From Tetmemena sp. SeJ-2015 (lineage: Eukaryota > Ciliophora > Spirotrichea > Sporadotrichida > Oxytrichidae): 27,095 nucleotides of DNA. Below, piece by piece: positions 1 to 11,502 of this stretch (its first letter is position 1; each line of letters begins with the position of its first letter). The stretch lies in NCBI GenBank assembly GCA_027382625.1, contig JAJKFJ010020297.1, positions 1 to 27,095 of the forward strand. Reading direction: 5' to 3'. Both the position numbers and the translations under genes were made by a program. The notes beneath the pieces are model-generated. The model was not told the origin of the DNA. It worked only from the letters and a program-made list of their open reading frames with translations, and ran no database searches.

Positions 1-109
1 AAATGCTGAATTGATTATGTATGCTATTAATTTAAGATTAGCTCTACTATAGAAATAAGCTTTTTCATAATATAAATCATCTGATTCCTCAATTGCTTAT
101 TTTTAAATT
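1..109. other. AT-rich non-coding lead-in
   Basis: AT-rich stretch with no frame resembling the protein that begins at about 110. It is either an IES or intron cutting the 5' part of the next gene, or its upstream flank. No start codon or telomere-like repeat is visible, so the true 5' end of the next gene is not established. Confidence 0.4.
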
Positions 110-2880
110 CAAGAAGCACACGACAGTTTCAAACGAGAGTTGATGCAACGTATTGGTGACACTAAAAGCAATAGTCCTGGTTCACTCTCCCCCTCTAATT
201 TAAAGCACATCTCAAACAAGGCTTAGTAAAACCTATTAAACAAAGTAGAGATGACAAGTTAGCTGCTGTCCTCTAGTCCAGACTAACATAGCAAGAAGAT
301 TGGCCATCAGCATTTGATGATAATTAATGGAGAGAGGGTATTCAACATCATTTCAAAATGCAAGTACGATGCAGATCTTAACAGCATCGATTGGAAAAAT
401 AGTCTCACCACTGAGGACAAGACATTTGTAATTAACTACCTCAAAATGTGTGGCGCTCCTTTTCAAATCAAACCAACTAGTAAACTGATTTTTATCACTT
501 TTATGCTGATAGGTAAGAGTGAGACAAGTAACTATTGCATTTAAAAACTATTCTTTAAGATATAGAATTCAATTTTTAATAGAGAATAGTTAATCAAAAA
601 TTTAGATCAAAAGGAAAAAACTAATGAAATGAATCTTAAATTCCTCTTCCTTATACTTTTTTTATTAATAGCAGAGTAGAAGAGCATCAACATTAAACTT
701 TCAAAACTAAGTTGAGCACTAATCAAAGATTAAGAATCCATAAAAGAGAAACTCAAGCATGAAACAGTAAGGCGTATAGGTGAATGGGTTGGACGAGGGT
801 TTTCCAGATTTCCTTATAGAAGACTTTTGCTTGAAGCTTCATGCCATGAATTTCACAAAAGGTCACGAACTTCAATAAGAAGGTTAAGATATAGAATATA
901 TGCATATACTGCTCTCAGGTGAAGTAGGCTTATACCAATCCAACCAACCACCCTCAATCATTTCAAAGTCAAGAGAGCAGAGAAGAGGCGATTTTTCGAG
1001 TAAAAATTAGCAGCAAGATTAAATAAGTTTTCAGAATAGTCAAGCCAAATTAATTTCTCGTCTATATCTTCTTTTCTAAATGGACTTTGGTGAATAAATA
1101 CAGAGCGGGAGATGTGATTTGTGATCCTGAGTTAAATCTGAATGTGCTACCTTTTAGAGATAAGGTAGTGGTTTTATCAGATACTTGTAAAACTTTAGCC
1201 ATTTCGAAGGACAGGTACCATGAAACCCTAGCTGATGAGAACAATTTCATTTGGAAGAGAAGGCGTTAAATCCTGAAAAAGAACTTCGTTCAGTTTATGA
1301 ACTGGGATCCGGAGAAATTGAAAAGACTTACTATGCTAATTAAGGAGAGAGTGTTGAAAAAGGACGAGCATCTATTTCTAGATGGAACTAAAGCCACTAA
1401 CTCGTTCTTCATTTTAGTGGATGGAGTAATTAGACTTGAGAAGCAAGTAGATATAATAAGAGAGAACTTCTGGCCTGTAAATGCAAAGGGCTGGGAATCT
1501 ACAGCAGTTTAAAAGAAGGTAGTTTTCAAAGTTTAAGAAGTGCAAGGAGTTCAGCTTCTTGGAGAAAGAGAATTCCTAAATGAGCATTTGAATGGGGGGA
1601 AAGAGTCTCTACAAACAAATTAGGGGAGGAATTTTGGAATAGGCTCACTAAATGAAGAGTAAAGAAAGTAGCAAGAAAGTGGACATGGTGGAATCTATCC
1701 TGTAAGTGCAGTTTGTCAAAGCTAAAATGGAGCAAAAGTATTTGTAATTCAACAGAGAGATTTCAGTAAAGGTAAATTCGCAGTATATTGAAACAGCACT
1801 TATAGTTTTTGGAAAGTAAGACATCGACAAGTTGCTAATGCAAAGCTCAGTAGTATTCCCGGACGAAGATTAAGTGAAAAGGAGTATCGATGTACTTGAG
1901 TAGGTTCAAAGAATTAAAGTAAGATTGATAGCCTAGTAATATATCAATAGAAAAACGCCTTTTTAAATGCTGCTAATACGAATTACTTACCAAGAGATAT
2001 GAGGGACTTCTATGTTTCTAAGGTAATCTAAATCATTTTTTCATTACTCTAATAGAAAACTAGGAAGATATATCCTTGGGTAGAAAGTGCTTAGCCAAAA
2101 GTAAGAGCAAAGCTGAATGAGTAAATTAAGCTCTACAAAACTATTCAAGAAGATAATTATGATGATAAGACTTTACATTAGAACTTAGCAAGTTAATACC
2201 AAACTTATCACTCTCATATTAATTCGATAGACTATAATCTTCAATAAATCAGCCCAAGTCAGAATACAGACTAGAAGCAAGAAACAAAGAGAAATGAAAT
2301 GAACTTAACATTACACTCGGAATTAACTTCGTAATTACCTTAAACTATGCCTTCAACAGCTTCGCATTTTGATTTAAAAATGAAAGCAGCCATAAATAAT
2401 TAAACATCTAGAAACACTTTAAGCTTTGGAGATTAATCTCTCTCAAAGCCAAGAACGGCAATATCCTCAACCTAAAACAAAAGATAAAAGGACATCGCAA
2501 ATTATTTCCCCACAGGTAATGAGAATACTAAAAGACATGATACTGTCGCAAGCTTGAGTGCTAGAAGCGGTACAGCAGAAACAGGATCTGTAAATATTAA
2601 GATAGTTGGGGCATTTCAATAGAATTTGTAGAAGAGTTCTATCAAAGATTTATTTAAACAGCTGAAAGGTTTATTATGCAAAGAAATTAAATTTCAAAGT
2701 AATTTCAGAAATCATAAAGAGTGGTACATGTTTAATACCTTGCCTTTTTTCTTTGTCGCTGCTTGCTCATCGTCTTACCTGAATTATAAAAATATTATCT
2801 ATATTTTCGTTTAATTGTTCTCTAATTTTATAGGAAAAATTTAAATTGAAACAACCCGAGCTAATTAAAAAAAATTATGA
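110..2880 (+). CDS. cyclic-nucleotide-binding-domain protein (5' end unresolved)
   Basis: Long plus-strand protein read with TAA/TAG as Gln. The middle has the beta-roll pattern of cyclic-nucleotide-binding domains: HILLSGEVGLYQ near 905, then YRAGDVICDPELNLN near 1096 and KVVVLSDTCKTLAISKDRY near 1165. A second copy follows: FLDGTKATNSFFILVDGVIR near 1378 and GAKVFVIQQRDFSK near 1725. The C-terminal part is Gln/Ser/Thr-rich and probably disordered. A 33-nt GT-AG intron lies at 2023-2055; about 513-672 holds further AT-rich intron or IES sequence. The frame breaks by one base in homopolymers near 992, 1089, 1771 and 1960, probably sequencing error. TGA at 2878-2880 ends the frame, but the last 50 codons look non-coding and the real end may be earlier. 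Such proteins are abundant in ciliates; ligand and partner cannot be told. Confidence 0.75.
2023..2055 (+). other. 33-nt spliceosomal intron
   Basis: Begins GTAATC and ends CTAATAG. Removal joins FYVSK to KTRKIYP in frame in the cyclic-nucleotide-binding protein. It contains no direct repeat at its ends, unlike the IESs elsewhere in the window, so an mRNA intron is the better reading. Confidence 0.7.
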
Positions 2881-2949
2881 ATGCTTTATATCTTAAAAGA
2901 GTATACAGGTGATATTTTTTTATAAATTAAGATTTTTATTAATTATTGT

Positions 2950-4745
2950 GTCTGTTATTTGTCAATTTACTCAGTAATCTGCTTGATTTGTAGCAGCATT
3001 TCATCATTTTCGCTTACTTTTTCTTATTTAGCTGATTTGAGATTATTAGAAGACTCTTCTCTAGCCTCTATATCTTAAACTTATTCCTTCATCTCTTCAA
3101 TATTGTTCTAATGGCTTAATTAAGTCTGCTCAGCTAAATAATTTTTTTCTGGTCTGATTAACTAGTTAGAGGGTTAGAGCTCAAACTCGCGTGCAAGCTG
3201 CGCAAACTTGTCTCTAACAAAATCTTTTTAGTCTCAAAATTAATTTACCTTTACTCTCTAATTTAAAAATTTTACATTGTATAAGTCTGCTATACTTTAC
3301 AGCTCTTTAAACATTTCTTCCTAGCGTTTTAGGAAATTCTAGGCAAAGATAATTAGCATTATGAGTATATTATAATATTCTTATTATAAAGTCTTCTTTT
3401 TAGTCACTCATGCAAGAAGAAGAATCATTTGAGGTGTAACCATTCCCGTCTATACCAGCTTACTCAAGGAATTTCTTATTTGAACTATTCATGCCTGACG
3501 AAGAACTTGATTTAAAGATACTCAAATTTAATAAGATAAGTTTTAAGCTCAAAATATAAAAAATACTAAATCACTATTACAATTGAAGTCATAAAATATC
3601 CTATTTTATTTTTAAACTTTGAATTCTTCTTGCTTTTGAAATAAATATATTGGGTGCTCAATAAAAACTTCTTTTAAAAAAAATTAATCTAAATTTACTC
3701 TTGAGCATAATTAAAAAAGTTACTCTGATAGTTTCATAAATTCAAGATACGAAGAAAGAATTAGCCTTTAAAATATATAGAATTCTTATACTCTCTTTTT
3801 AAGGATGTGAAGATGAACTTTGTCTCTATTAATTTTCAGCTGAGTTCGAGAGAGATGGATCGAATTCTTCCACAACAGATTCTAGAATCTGACTCTCAAT
3901 AACTTGAATTTTATGAGAACTGCTCTGAATCCATCCCTCATCATCACTCTCATTTTAATCTTGAATAAATGTAAGACCCTCTCGCTATTGCTACTATTCA
4001 TGAATTTATTATCAGAATGAAGCTTAAATAAATTTAAATAAGTAGTCATCCAAGTCAAAATAAGGATACGGTTATCTCTAGGGCGGTATCTGCTGCAAAG
4101 ATTAGGCATTAGAACTCTAGTATTCCGACGAGTCAGATCCCAAAGTGAATTGCACTGCATTCTGCTTTAGTTCTTCCTAACTTTACTATTCTCAGTAAAT
4201 ATTATTTCTCTTAATCACTCGCTTACTTATATATTCCACAACATTATAGTACTTCATTTTATCCTTGTTGAATGAGAAGTTAATATAAAAGCACTCATTT
4301 GTATAGTCATACTTGTATTAAGTGTTCTTGCTCTAGTGTTTTATTCTCCTCAGCATTGTTTCTATTTTGCTCTTATCTTCTCTAATTTCTTTTGAGGATT
4401 AGTGCTTATCTCTCAACAGAGTTAATTATCCTTGTGTCATCATCTAGTTGATCGGAGGTCCTATTCATGATGAGCTCCTCATCATTTGAATCTCTGAGGG
4501 AGGGCTCATCCTCTTCCGCACTTTCCCGCTCTATACGCAATATTGAAGAGTCATTCTAAACCACCACTTGTGATGACTAGTTAAGCTTATACTTATTTTG
4601 ATGATTAAATTACCCAAAGCAAACAAAATTTTGTACTCAGCCTCCATCATCAAAGCAGCAATTTATTGAAAACTCATTTAGCCTGTTTCCTCTTCATCTA
4701 GAATAGAGAGCTCCTTTTTCCCAGAAGAATATTCCAATAATTTAA
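2950..4745 (-). CDS. acidic, Gln-rich coiled-coil protein (both ends unresolved)
   Basis: Minus-strand coding blocks, not assigned to a known family. From 4740 downward: SILDEEETG then an acidic Ser-rich stretch (SAEEDEPSLRDSNDEE near 4495), a Tyr/Lys-rich block (near 4290) and a Gln-rich block. A second block near 3530 (KSSSSGMNSSNKKF) leads into a coiled coil down to about 2955 (KFAQLAREFELQ, then NNIEEMKEQVQDIEAREESS). Two interruptions are clear: a 42-nt GT-AG intron at 4177-4218 and an IES with pointer ATAAT at 3358-3387. The join between about 3560 and 3790, and one TGA near 3240, are not resolved. No ATG is seen at the 5' end and no certain TGA at the 3' end, so terminal segments may lie elsewhere. 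It is convergent with the preceding plus-strand gene. Confidence 0.6.
3358..3387 (-). other. IES with 5-bp pointer ATAAT
   Basis: Direct repeat ATTAT on the plus strand at 3358-3362 and 3383-3387. Removing 25 nt joins KEDFI to MLIIFAQNF in frame on the minus strand. The insert is nearly all A/T and has no GT-AG ends. Confidence 0.6.
4177..4218 (-). other. 42-nt GT-AG intron
   Basis: On the minus strand it starts GTGATTAAG and ends AAAGTTAG. It contains an in-frame TGA and its removal joins EYISKR to EELKQNAVQ in phase 0. This is one of the few gaps in the window that has proper splice ends. Confidence 0.55.
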
Positions 4746-5058
4746 TTATTTTTTATGGTGCTAAAATTCAATCAAATAAAAATAAGTGAGTTTAAGCTTT
4801 AATGGATTTAATTAGCAAGCAATATAATCTTTACTTTTCAAAATAAAGTACTAATTTTTAGGTAGTAAAAATAATAAAATTCTGATTTGCTACTGCAATT
4901 AAAATGAATATAATCTCTCTGCCTTTATTCTTATTTAAATAACATTAATAAATTATATAAAACTATTTAAATAGAATAAAATTATTTGGAAATCATAAAA
5001 AATGTATTATAAGTGGGAAAATCAAGTAATAAAGTTAAAACGATTTCTCATAGTTAAT
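4746..5058. other. AT-rich intergenic DNA
   Basis: Very A/T-rich. It lies between the 5' end of one minus-strand gene and the TGA of the next. No coding frame, RNA gene or repeat is seen. Confidence 0.5.
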
Positions 5059-7986
5059 TCATTTTTTCAATTTCTTTTTATGATATTGACTGTAGTTAAA
5101 CTAATTAGCAGAATTTGAAGGCTTTAACCTTTACTCATTTTCGAAATTATCTTCATCTTAAGAATGTTTGAACAATCCATTTTAATGAGTTACGTTAAAT
5201 TGAGGATCTCGTTTCTCCTCTTCCAAGTTATCCCTATCATAGTTTGAGTAGTCAATATTTCTAACTTGCTTGTGTTGAATGCTGTCATCATTGTTTTGAA
5301 ACTTATCTTCCTCATAGAAGCTTGTGATGCCAGATATTTCTAGGCTTTGAGACATCCTCATGAATGGATTTACCTAACTGGCATTGTCTTCTTCCTCCTT
5401 CTAAACTTATTTATTGACTTGGACCTCTGATGATACTTAAAAATATTTTTAATTACTTATTAAATTTAAAGTACAATCAAGGGATTTGCTTAGCTACAGT
5501 TGTTAGATTCATCATAATCTTTCTCCTCTTCTTGCTAATTTTGGTCCTTATCAGAGAATAAAAGCTAATTAAGTAGCTCTCCAATAGTTTAAGCTTTGCT
5601 TTGTAACTCTTGCCTCATCTCTTCAATAGAGCTCTGCTATCTTTAAAACTCATCTTGATTAGGGTAGGCTTTATCAATGCTCTAAGATTTTGGGAGCTTG
5701 AAAGCTTAGGGAGAGGAAGTTTATTGCAAATTAGGATAATTATGATGAGAGAGCTGCTATTATGAATCCAAGTGAGAGTTTTCGAAATTATCATCATGAT
5801 TTCCTCCGCTTCTTTTCTATTTCTGGAGGTAATCATCTGGTAAATTCATAGCCCTTAAAATGAAGCTCTCTGAATCAGATAAACTAATTTTAAGATGATC
5901 TAAAATGCCAATTCTGATGAATTTTATCAATCATAAATGTTTGTTTATGATAGAGTTTTACTGCTAATTTGGACTTTTCTGATCAAAATTTTGGAAACTA
6001 CTCCTTTCACTTTTGCTTTTGCTTCTTCCTTATAAGTTGCTTAAATGCTGCTTATCAACCTAGTACTCATTTTGAATTTGAAATCTTTCCAGTTAAAGTT
6101 GCTGCTGTATTTTTTAATGCTCAAGCGTTTTTTATAGTTCGAATTAGCTTCTTTCGTCTTGGAGGATTTTTCTCTGCACGATTATTTCTTGCTCTTGAAT
6201 TTTAAGTTTTTCATTTTTGTCCACGTATTGTTGCCAATTTATAGTTAAATGAGCAATCATATATTCTATCTAAATTTGTAACAAGCTTATTCTAAGAATC
6301 TTTCATTAAAAAAATAGTTTATACATTCATGGTTTAAAGTTGGACCTCTATTTCTTTCTCTCTTTTAGACAAAAGTTTCCCTCTCTCATCTAATTCTCGC
6401 TTAACTTTTGCAACTTCTCTCAGCTCATTCTCTCTGCTTTCTACTATAACTAATTTATAATTGCTCCTCAATAAACTTAAATTTGTAGAGTCATCAATTA
6501 CTTAATCTATTTCTCTAGGTCAAGCATATTTGTTGAGACTCTCTCCATTTCTAAATTTCTCATCTCTAACTGATCTTCAAACTATCTTAGGGATTTTTCT
6601 TTTCCTTCCAGCTCTAGAGTTAGATTATCCAGCTCCTGTTAAATATAAAAATCAACTTATTTATGGTTACTTTGCTATAACCTTGGCATATATAGTTTCC
6701 TTGAGATTCTTGAGCTCATCTTGCTTAATTAGAATCATCTTCTCTTCTTAAAAGAAGGAGAAATACGATAAAATCACTTAATCTCTTTGTGTTCAAGATC
6801 TGAGAGCTGAGATATTTAATCCTGAAGACTTCTTTCCTTTTCCTCAAGCTCAATTAATTTAGCCTCTGCATCTATTTCTCTTTATTTGACTCTTTCTGCC
6901 TCATCTTCGAAAGCTATTTCTCTATCTTCTAAGTCCTACATCATTTCATAATAGTGTTGCGCTTGCTAGTGCTGCTACTCCAATTAAATCTAATGCTCTC
7001 TTAGCTGCTGACTGCTTAGGCTCGCTAAAGCATTTTCATACTGATTGCAAAGTTATCAATAGATTCAAAGGGTTAATAGTGAAATTATTAAAGTTAGAAA
7101 CTTCGTGAGGTCATTTTCTCTAGGAGTTAAAGTCTATCTTGAAACTACTTCACAAACACTTTCTGAACTGAGTAAGAATTTGAATTTTAAGCCTGCTCGT
7201 TCAAATATTTCTGAAGTGATTAAAGTTCCTTTGATGATTAGAGCATCTATGACTTTTAAAGGGAGCTGCCTAAAGGTTGATGTTGCGAATACATTTGATA
7301 GTTTTAGATGAGGGTTGTTGAGAGAGTTTGAGTGCGCTGATGACGATTGGGAGACATATTCCCATCGTCTATTTATGGAATGACAGACTCATTTTAAACA
7401 AGTGTCTTTGAAGGATATGAGAGAGAGTTTATGTCTCTTCGCTAGTCTAACGTCTTTGATAAAGGCTGACTTCCATCTATATATCAATTCAAATAGGATT
7501 TATTTAAATCAGCAAAAAAAGAGAAGGAATCTTCCTAGCCTTCATCCTCTTCTACATTTTCATAAGAATTATAAGACATTCTTCTTTATGGAGGCTGAAA
7601 ATAGGATTTGGAATGCTGATGATGAGAGGCTTGATTTTTTCTTTGAAAATTTTGAAGCTTTGAGTAGCCTCTATCATTTCCTTTAAAACCCTAGGATTTT
7701 AATATGAATTTATATGATTTTAATAAACTGAATAGGATTTGTTGAAACTTTGAGCTCTTTTATGAATTTCAAAGGGACTAGCTTTTCCCGAAGCCACTGC
7801 TTAACTCTACATTTATGTGCCATCTTAAGTTGAACCTTCGAAGATTGAAGCAAATAAAGTAGTGTAAATATTTTAAGCACTCTGTTTATTGTAATCGTGA
7901 AGAATAGTAGTTCTATTTCTAGCTCGTTTATCAATGAGCCCAGTACTAGAATTCACACTTCTTAGGCTTGGATTGCTAATCATCAT
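5059..7986 (-). CDS. long coiled-coil protein, interrupted by several IESs
   Basis: Minus-strand gene from ATGATG at 7986 to TGA at 5059-5061. Domains in order: a Ser/Asn/Gln-rich N-terminus (MMISNPSLRSVNSSTG), a low-complexity linker with HHQHSKSYFQPP near 7600, then a strong heptad coiled coil (LREHQIQLEQQHQQAQHYYE near 6990; AERVKQREIDAEAKLIELEE near 6880; KVKRELDERGKLLSKREKE near 6395) and an acidic, Asn/Gln-rich tail. The composition resembles ciliate cytoskeletal or basal-body proteins, but no family is recognised. Clear IESs: pointers GAT (7475-7510), CTCTT/AAGAG (6742-6787), ATAAA (5923-5948) and GTA (5434-5474). Two more gaps, near 6637-6671 and 6265-6325, could be IES or intron. One-base breaks in A/T runs near 7697 and 7050 look like sequencing error. 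Confidence 0.7.
5434..5474 (-). other. IES with 3-bp pointer GTA
   Basis: Plus-strand TAC repeats at 5434-5436 and 5472-5474. Excising 38 nt joins ANPLI to VSSEVQVNK in frame. The insert does start GT and end AG, but cutting at those ends gives the wrong frame, so pointer-style excision fits better. Confidence 0.6.
5923..5948 (-). other. short IES with 5-bp pointer ATAAA
   Basis: TTTAT (plus strand) at 5923-5927 and 5944-5948. The 21-nt excision removes an in-frame TGA and keeps the reading frame through QNSII to KFIRIG. Confidence 0.5.
6742..6787 (-). other. IES with 5-bp pointer AAGAG
   Basis: CTCTT on plus at 6742-6746 and 6783-6787. Excising 41 nt removes a TGA and joins SDLEHKE to KMILIKQDELKN in frame within the coiled coil. 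Confidence 0.65.
7475..7510 (-). other. IES with 3-bp pointer GAT
   Basis: ATC on plus at 7475-7477 and 7508-7510. The 33-nt A/T-rich insert carries an in-frame TGA; removal joins SFFAD to GSQPLSKT. Confidence 0.6.
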
Positions 7987-8379
7987 GTTCCTAGCGTTCT
8001 CTGATACTCCTCCTGCTATTTCATTTGACTAAAATCTTCTTCATTACAAAAATTAAGAGAAATTCCAAAACAGAAATTGCTAATTAATTTCTCATTTTAA
8101 TTAAGTTTGGCCTAAATCATAAATTTTTGAGAAAATAAAAGATAAGTGTGTCAAAATAAGTTTAAGTGAAGGAAAAAACCTTTTTTTCATGCGCATAAAT
8201 TAATTTTAATGCTTTAAATTGAATGGAATAGAAATTCTAATTTAGAAGTTTAAATAAAAAAATTTATGCACAGAAAATCTTTGTAAATTTTATTAAAGAT
8301 TTTATTGGATAATTTATGATATAGATTTTGACTTTATTGAATATTAATTTCCTAATTTTATGAAAGTTTTTTTTTTATT
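7987..8379. other. AT-rich intergenic DNA
   Basis: Non-coding, A/T-rich, with long T and A runs. It probably contains the 5' flank of the coiled-coil gene. Nothing else is recognised. Confidence 0.45.
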
Positions 8380-8560
8380 AAAGATTAGGTTTAGTTGAAA
8401 CTGCTTATCTGCATTTAGTGTTAGGATTGTAGCTGATCCATGATATACTGAGAATTATTTTAGAGCCTTCTACTTGAAGGAATCTAGGATTATTTTGAGG
8501 AATCCTGACTCTCAATGTTTTTCAAATTCTTGATTAAAGCAAAATATAAATTCAACTTTT
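8380..8560 (-). CDS. orphan Ser/Gln-rich coding segment, possibly C-terminal part of the 9045-10508 gene
   Basis: On the minus strand this stretch reads as an open Gln/Ser/Asn-rich segment (NIESQDSSKQSQIPSSRRLQ near 8515, then DQLQSQHQMQISSFNQTQ). Composition matches the Ser/Asn/Gln-rich gene upstream on the same strand, so it may be that gene's last MDS separated by a roughly 500-bp IES. The plus strand is also partly open here but has a TGA. No clean ends or stop are identified. Confidence 0.4.
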
Positions 8561-9044
8561 TATATATTTATTGATGTAATGCTAAACAGCACTTTAAGAA
8601 GTAGACTATGAAAGCTAGTTTTATCTGTATTGGAAAGTCTATTGATTTATTATTACGCAAATAATTAGATCTGAAAAAAACTTTTAACTTGATGATTTTT
8701 GTAAAATATTTTAATGCAAAATAATAAGAAAAGATTAATGGAAAGCAAACTACACTTTCTAAAATAATTTTTAAGCAGAAAGGAAAATTAAATGGAGCTA
8801 AAAGATTCTTATGGAAATAAAATGACAGCCTAAATTGGAATAATTTATAAAAGATAAGCTATCTAAATAATTAATTCACTTATACTTATTACAGAAGTAA
8901 TTGAGCTATCTCCTCACTCTAAAGTTTCAAGTAAAACCATGCAAAAATAAGGAAAGATTTACAGATTATAAGCTAAAGAGTAATTTATAAAATATAATCC
9001 ATAATTTACAGAAATGTTTACCTTCGTTTTAAAATTTAAACTTA
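8561..9044. other. AT-rich DNA with a weak plus-strand open frame
   Basis: Mostly A/T-rich. A plus-strand frame from ATG 8792 (MELKDSYGNKMTAQIG, later ELSPHSKVSSKTMQ) stays open to about 9010 with moderate GC. It could be a stray MDS, but the minus strand is also open, so no gene is called. Confidence 0.3.
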
Positions 9045-10508
9045 TCAAAATTTAGCTCTCTCCTTATTTAAATTGCGATATATAGCACCTATAAAATATT
9101 GGTCTGATATTCTCTTTAGGGAAAGCACTTAAATATAAAATTATCAGTTTAAATTATCTTCCTCTGTGTGAATTATTTCCATTGTGCTCATTTTGGAAAT
9201 CTTCGTTGTGGTAAAAATTAATTTACCCTTCTTTTTAAGAGACTTATTCTTAACTTGGCTCTTCAAAAGACATTTGAGAATTCAAAGTTTCTCTGAATCC
9301 CTAAGTTCCTTGACTTTACTATCCTTGAGATTAGTTAAAGAGGTAGCCAGCATATGCTGACTTATTGGTCTTGTAACGTCTCTTTCCCCCGCTATTCGTG
9401 AGAGCAGTTAGAGATGCCTGTTGAAAATTAAGCTTCTAGTTATTTCGAGAACTCATTCCACCTGGAGCAGATTGTAATTTAAAGAATAAGTAATTGATAA
9501 GGGACAAAATAATTAACTACATTAATGTAAGTTAGTTAAGCTTAAGTCCTATTGTTGGCTCATTAGAGAACTTAAGCGATTGTCAATATCATAGATATTA
9601 TTTTGAAATTCCTGAGATTAATCTGCAGCAGCTTTCAAAGATTGAATCAACTCATATTATCCTTTGCCAGGAGAGGAATTCATTCTTGATTATCTTTTAA
9701 GATAAAATACTTAAAAAGATGATTATGAGGTAGATTTTTAATGAAAGGACTGTTAGTTGAGAGACGAGTCAGTACTTCTCTATATCATTTGAGTTTGATT
9801 GACTCTGAAATCTCTGGCTGAAAGAGGGATGGAATTTGATTGCTGGCCGCCTAAGAATTGTGGATTATTAATTTGCCTCTAATGAGTTAGATTGGTAGCT
9901 GCTGAGCCAGAACTCTTATGATTTGCATTTTGAATGTAGCTCGTCGTGCTTGGAGCAAGTAGAGAAGAATGGGAAGAGGAAGAGTGTTAGCTGCTTGAAT
10001 TATGTCTCTTCAAAGTTAATAAATAATGATATAAGTAGATGACGTCATTTAGAGAGGGAGATTTATCAAATTCTGGTTGTTTTGAATCTCTTTCAAATTA
10101 GAAAACTTAAAAAAATAAAGTTCTCGTAACTAAGGTTCTTTGGCTGAAGAGGCGTACTCTAGACTTCGTGCGTTGCTTGATCTAGTTGAAAATTTAAATG
10201 ATCAACCGAGTCTTAAGGCAAGGCGTCCTATCTCTGATTTTTAAGTTAATTGTCCTAAGCTTAGTTAACGATTATCTGTTGAGAGGTAGACCCTCTGTGC
10301 GAAGATAGGCTTGATGAGTTCAAGTAGCTGGCTAGATTTTTATTTGGCTAAACGTTAAAGAAGCTGCTTGAGTTGATGCTCTCAACATAAAATATATAAT
10401 TGACTTAGAACTCTTATTTTTCTGTTCTTAATTTCTAATGAAGGATGTAGCAGATTGATTCTATACTATTTAACCTTGAGAGCTAACGTTCATGGTGCTT
10501 CTATTCAT
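9045..10508 (-). CDS. Ser/Asn/Gln-rich protein of unknown function
   Basis: Minus-strand gene from ATG at 10508 (MNRSTMNVSSQG). Almost the whole product is low-complexity Ser/Asn/Gln/Thr sequence with short basic patches (KRRYKTNKSAYAGY near 9360). No domain is recognised. Four IESs interrupt it and restore one continuous frame on removal: pointers AGAG (10379-10414), ACTT (10013-10036), TTACA (9473-9530), and perhaps a tiny one near 10100. The clean frame across about 1.2 kb, with TAA and TAG both used heavily as Gln, is the main support. The 3' end is uncertain: a direct repeat GATAATTT near 9145 could mark a 13-nt IES leading to a TGA at 9045-9047, or the gene may continue into the segment at 8380-8560. 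Confidence 0.6.
9473..9530 (-). other. IES with 5-bp pointer TTACA
   Basis: TGTAA on plus at 9473-9477 and 9526-9530. Excising 53 nt joins DLSLTNL to QSAPGGMSS in frame. Confidence 0.65.
10013..10036 (-). other. 20-nt IES with pointer ACTT
   Basis: AAGT on plus at 10013-10016 and 10033-10036. Excision joins MTSST to LKRHNSSS in frame. It is among the shortest insertions in the window and too short for a normal intron. Confidence 0.55.
10379..10414 (-). other. IES with pointer AGAG
   Basis: CTCT on plus at 10379-10382 and 10411-10414. Excising 32 nt joins NQEQKNKS to INSSSFFNV and avoids a frameshift. Confidence 0.6.
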
Positions 10509-10849
10509 TATAAAATTCATTTAGTTTATTGGATCTAATTTATTTATCAAATACTAATAAACTTATTATATATGCAAGGCATTTGAAACTTTTTACAACG
10601 ATATATCGAATATGCTTATAATTTCTTAACAATAAGCAAAAACAAAATTATTTTTTGAATCTCTTCAAATTTATCAATCTATGCTTGGAAATAGATCTAA
10701 AGTTTTAATATAAAATCCAAACATAAACAATATTAAATCCTAATATGTTTTGAAGGAAAAAAAAACTAAGTAAAGTATTTCTCATACATTATAGACAATA
10801 ATGTTTTTATGTTTAAGAATTTATTTTGTATTAGTTTATGTATTCAATC
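10509..10849. other. AT-rich intergenic DNA or long IES
   Basis: A/T-rich and without convincing coding sequence. A direct repeat TTATAAT occurs near 10513 and near 10928, so this could be an IES joining the segment at 10850-11061 to the gene starting at 10508. The resulting frame is off by one base, so the link is not established. Confidence 0.35.
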
Positions 10850-11061
10850 CACCATTGGCACTTTAATTTGAAGATAGGAGATATAGAGAAGAACTAGAGC
10901 TATTCTAAGCTTTAACATAAATTATAATCTTTAGGTCCTGAGTTACTCTTAAATTGCGGGTCTTCAAGTCTGTTGTGACTCTCTTCGTTATTAAAGTGAC
11001 TTGATTCATGTTAGCTTTCTCCATGATAGGTTGTTGTCTTTAAAAGCTGATTCTACGACAT
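10850..11061 (-). CDS. orphan N-terminal coding segment
   Basis: On the minus strand an ATG at 11061 opens a frame beginning MSQNQLLKTTTYHGESQ, followed by an acidic His/Ser-rich stretch and SNSGPKDYNL near 10930. It looks like a real N-terminus, but the coding character stops after about 45 codons. It may be the first MDS of the gene starting at 10508 or part of a locus whose other segments lie elsewhere. No family is recognised. Confidence 0.4.
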
Positions 11062-11502
11062 TTGAATAAATTATACTCTTTTAAATTCAAAATTCATTCT
11101 CTCCTTTTTTCAACACAAATTTTCAATCATTATTTGAGCAATCCTTCAATACTTTAAAGATTAAATATTTTTTTCTTCAAATTTGATTGAAGAATTCATT
11201 CAATAGATAATGAGCAATTTAAAAATAAATCTTTTATTGTTTAAATTTATTCTAAGGGCTATTTAATTAAGAGTAATTTATGATAAGGAAAATTTAAGTA
11301 GAAAATAAAACATTTAATCCTCAAGTAAATTTCATTTATAATTCCAAAATTATAGAACATTTAAGAGAAATAAAGAAAATAAAGAAGAGAACTTATGGTT
11401 TTAAATCTCTAAAATTAAAGAGCCTTTTGATTTAAGACCTCACTTTTTCAAGGACTTGAATCGTCTAATTGATCAATATTTTGCTTTGAATTCATGACTC
11501 AG

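Noticed and set aside
3540..3800. IES with 7-bp pointer GTATCTT joining two blocks of the acidic coiled-coil gene
   Set aside because: The repeat is present near 3514 and 3745, but the joined frame is off by one base, so the junction is not supported as read.
3882..4160. Minus-strand 92-codon frame read with standard stops
   Set aside because: It is out of phase with the acidic Gln-rich frame that is continuous across the region when TAA/TAG are Gln; it looks like a shadow.
5969..6205. Plus-strand Phe-rich frame over the coiled-coil gene
   Set aside because: It is the antisense shadow of a Lys/Glu/Gln-rich coiled coil on the minus strand, which gives Phe/Leu/Ser-rich complements.
6634..6671. 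Gap in the coiled-coil gene called firmly as an intron
   Set aside because: It has GT and AG, but splicing at them shifts the frame, while a 2-bp AG pointer restores it. Either is possible, so it was left unassigned.
9580..10150. Plus-strand frame with leucine-rich stretches resembling an LRR protein
   Set aside because: It contains several in-frame TGAs; the minus strand gives one clean Ser/Asn/Gln-rich frame across the same bases after IES removal.
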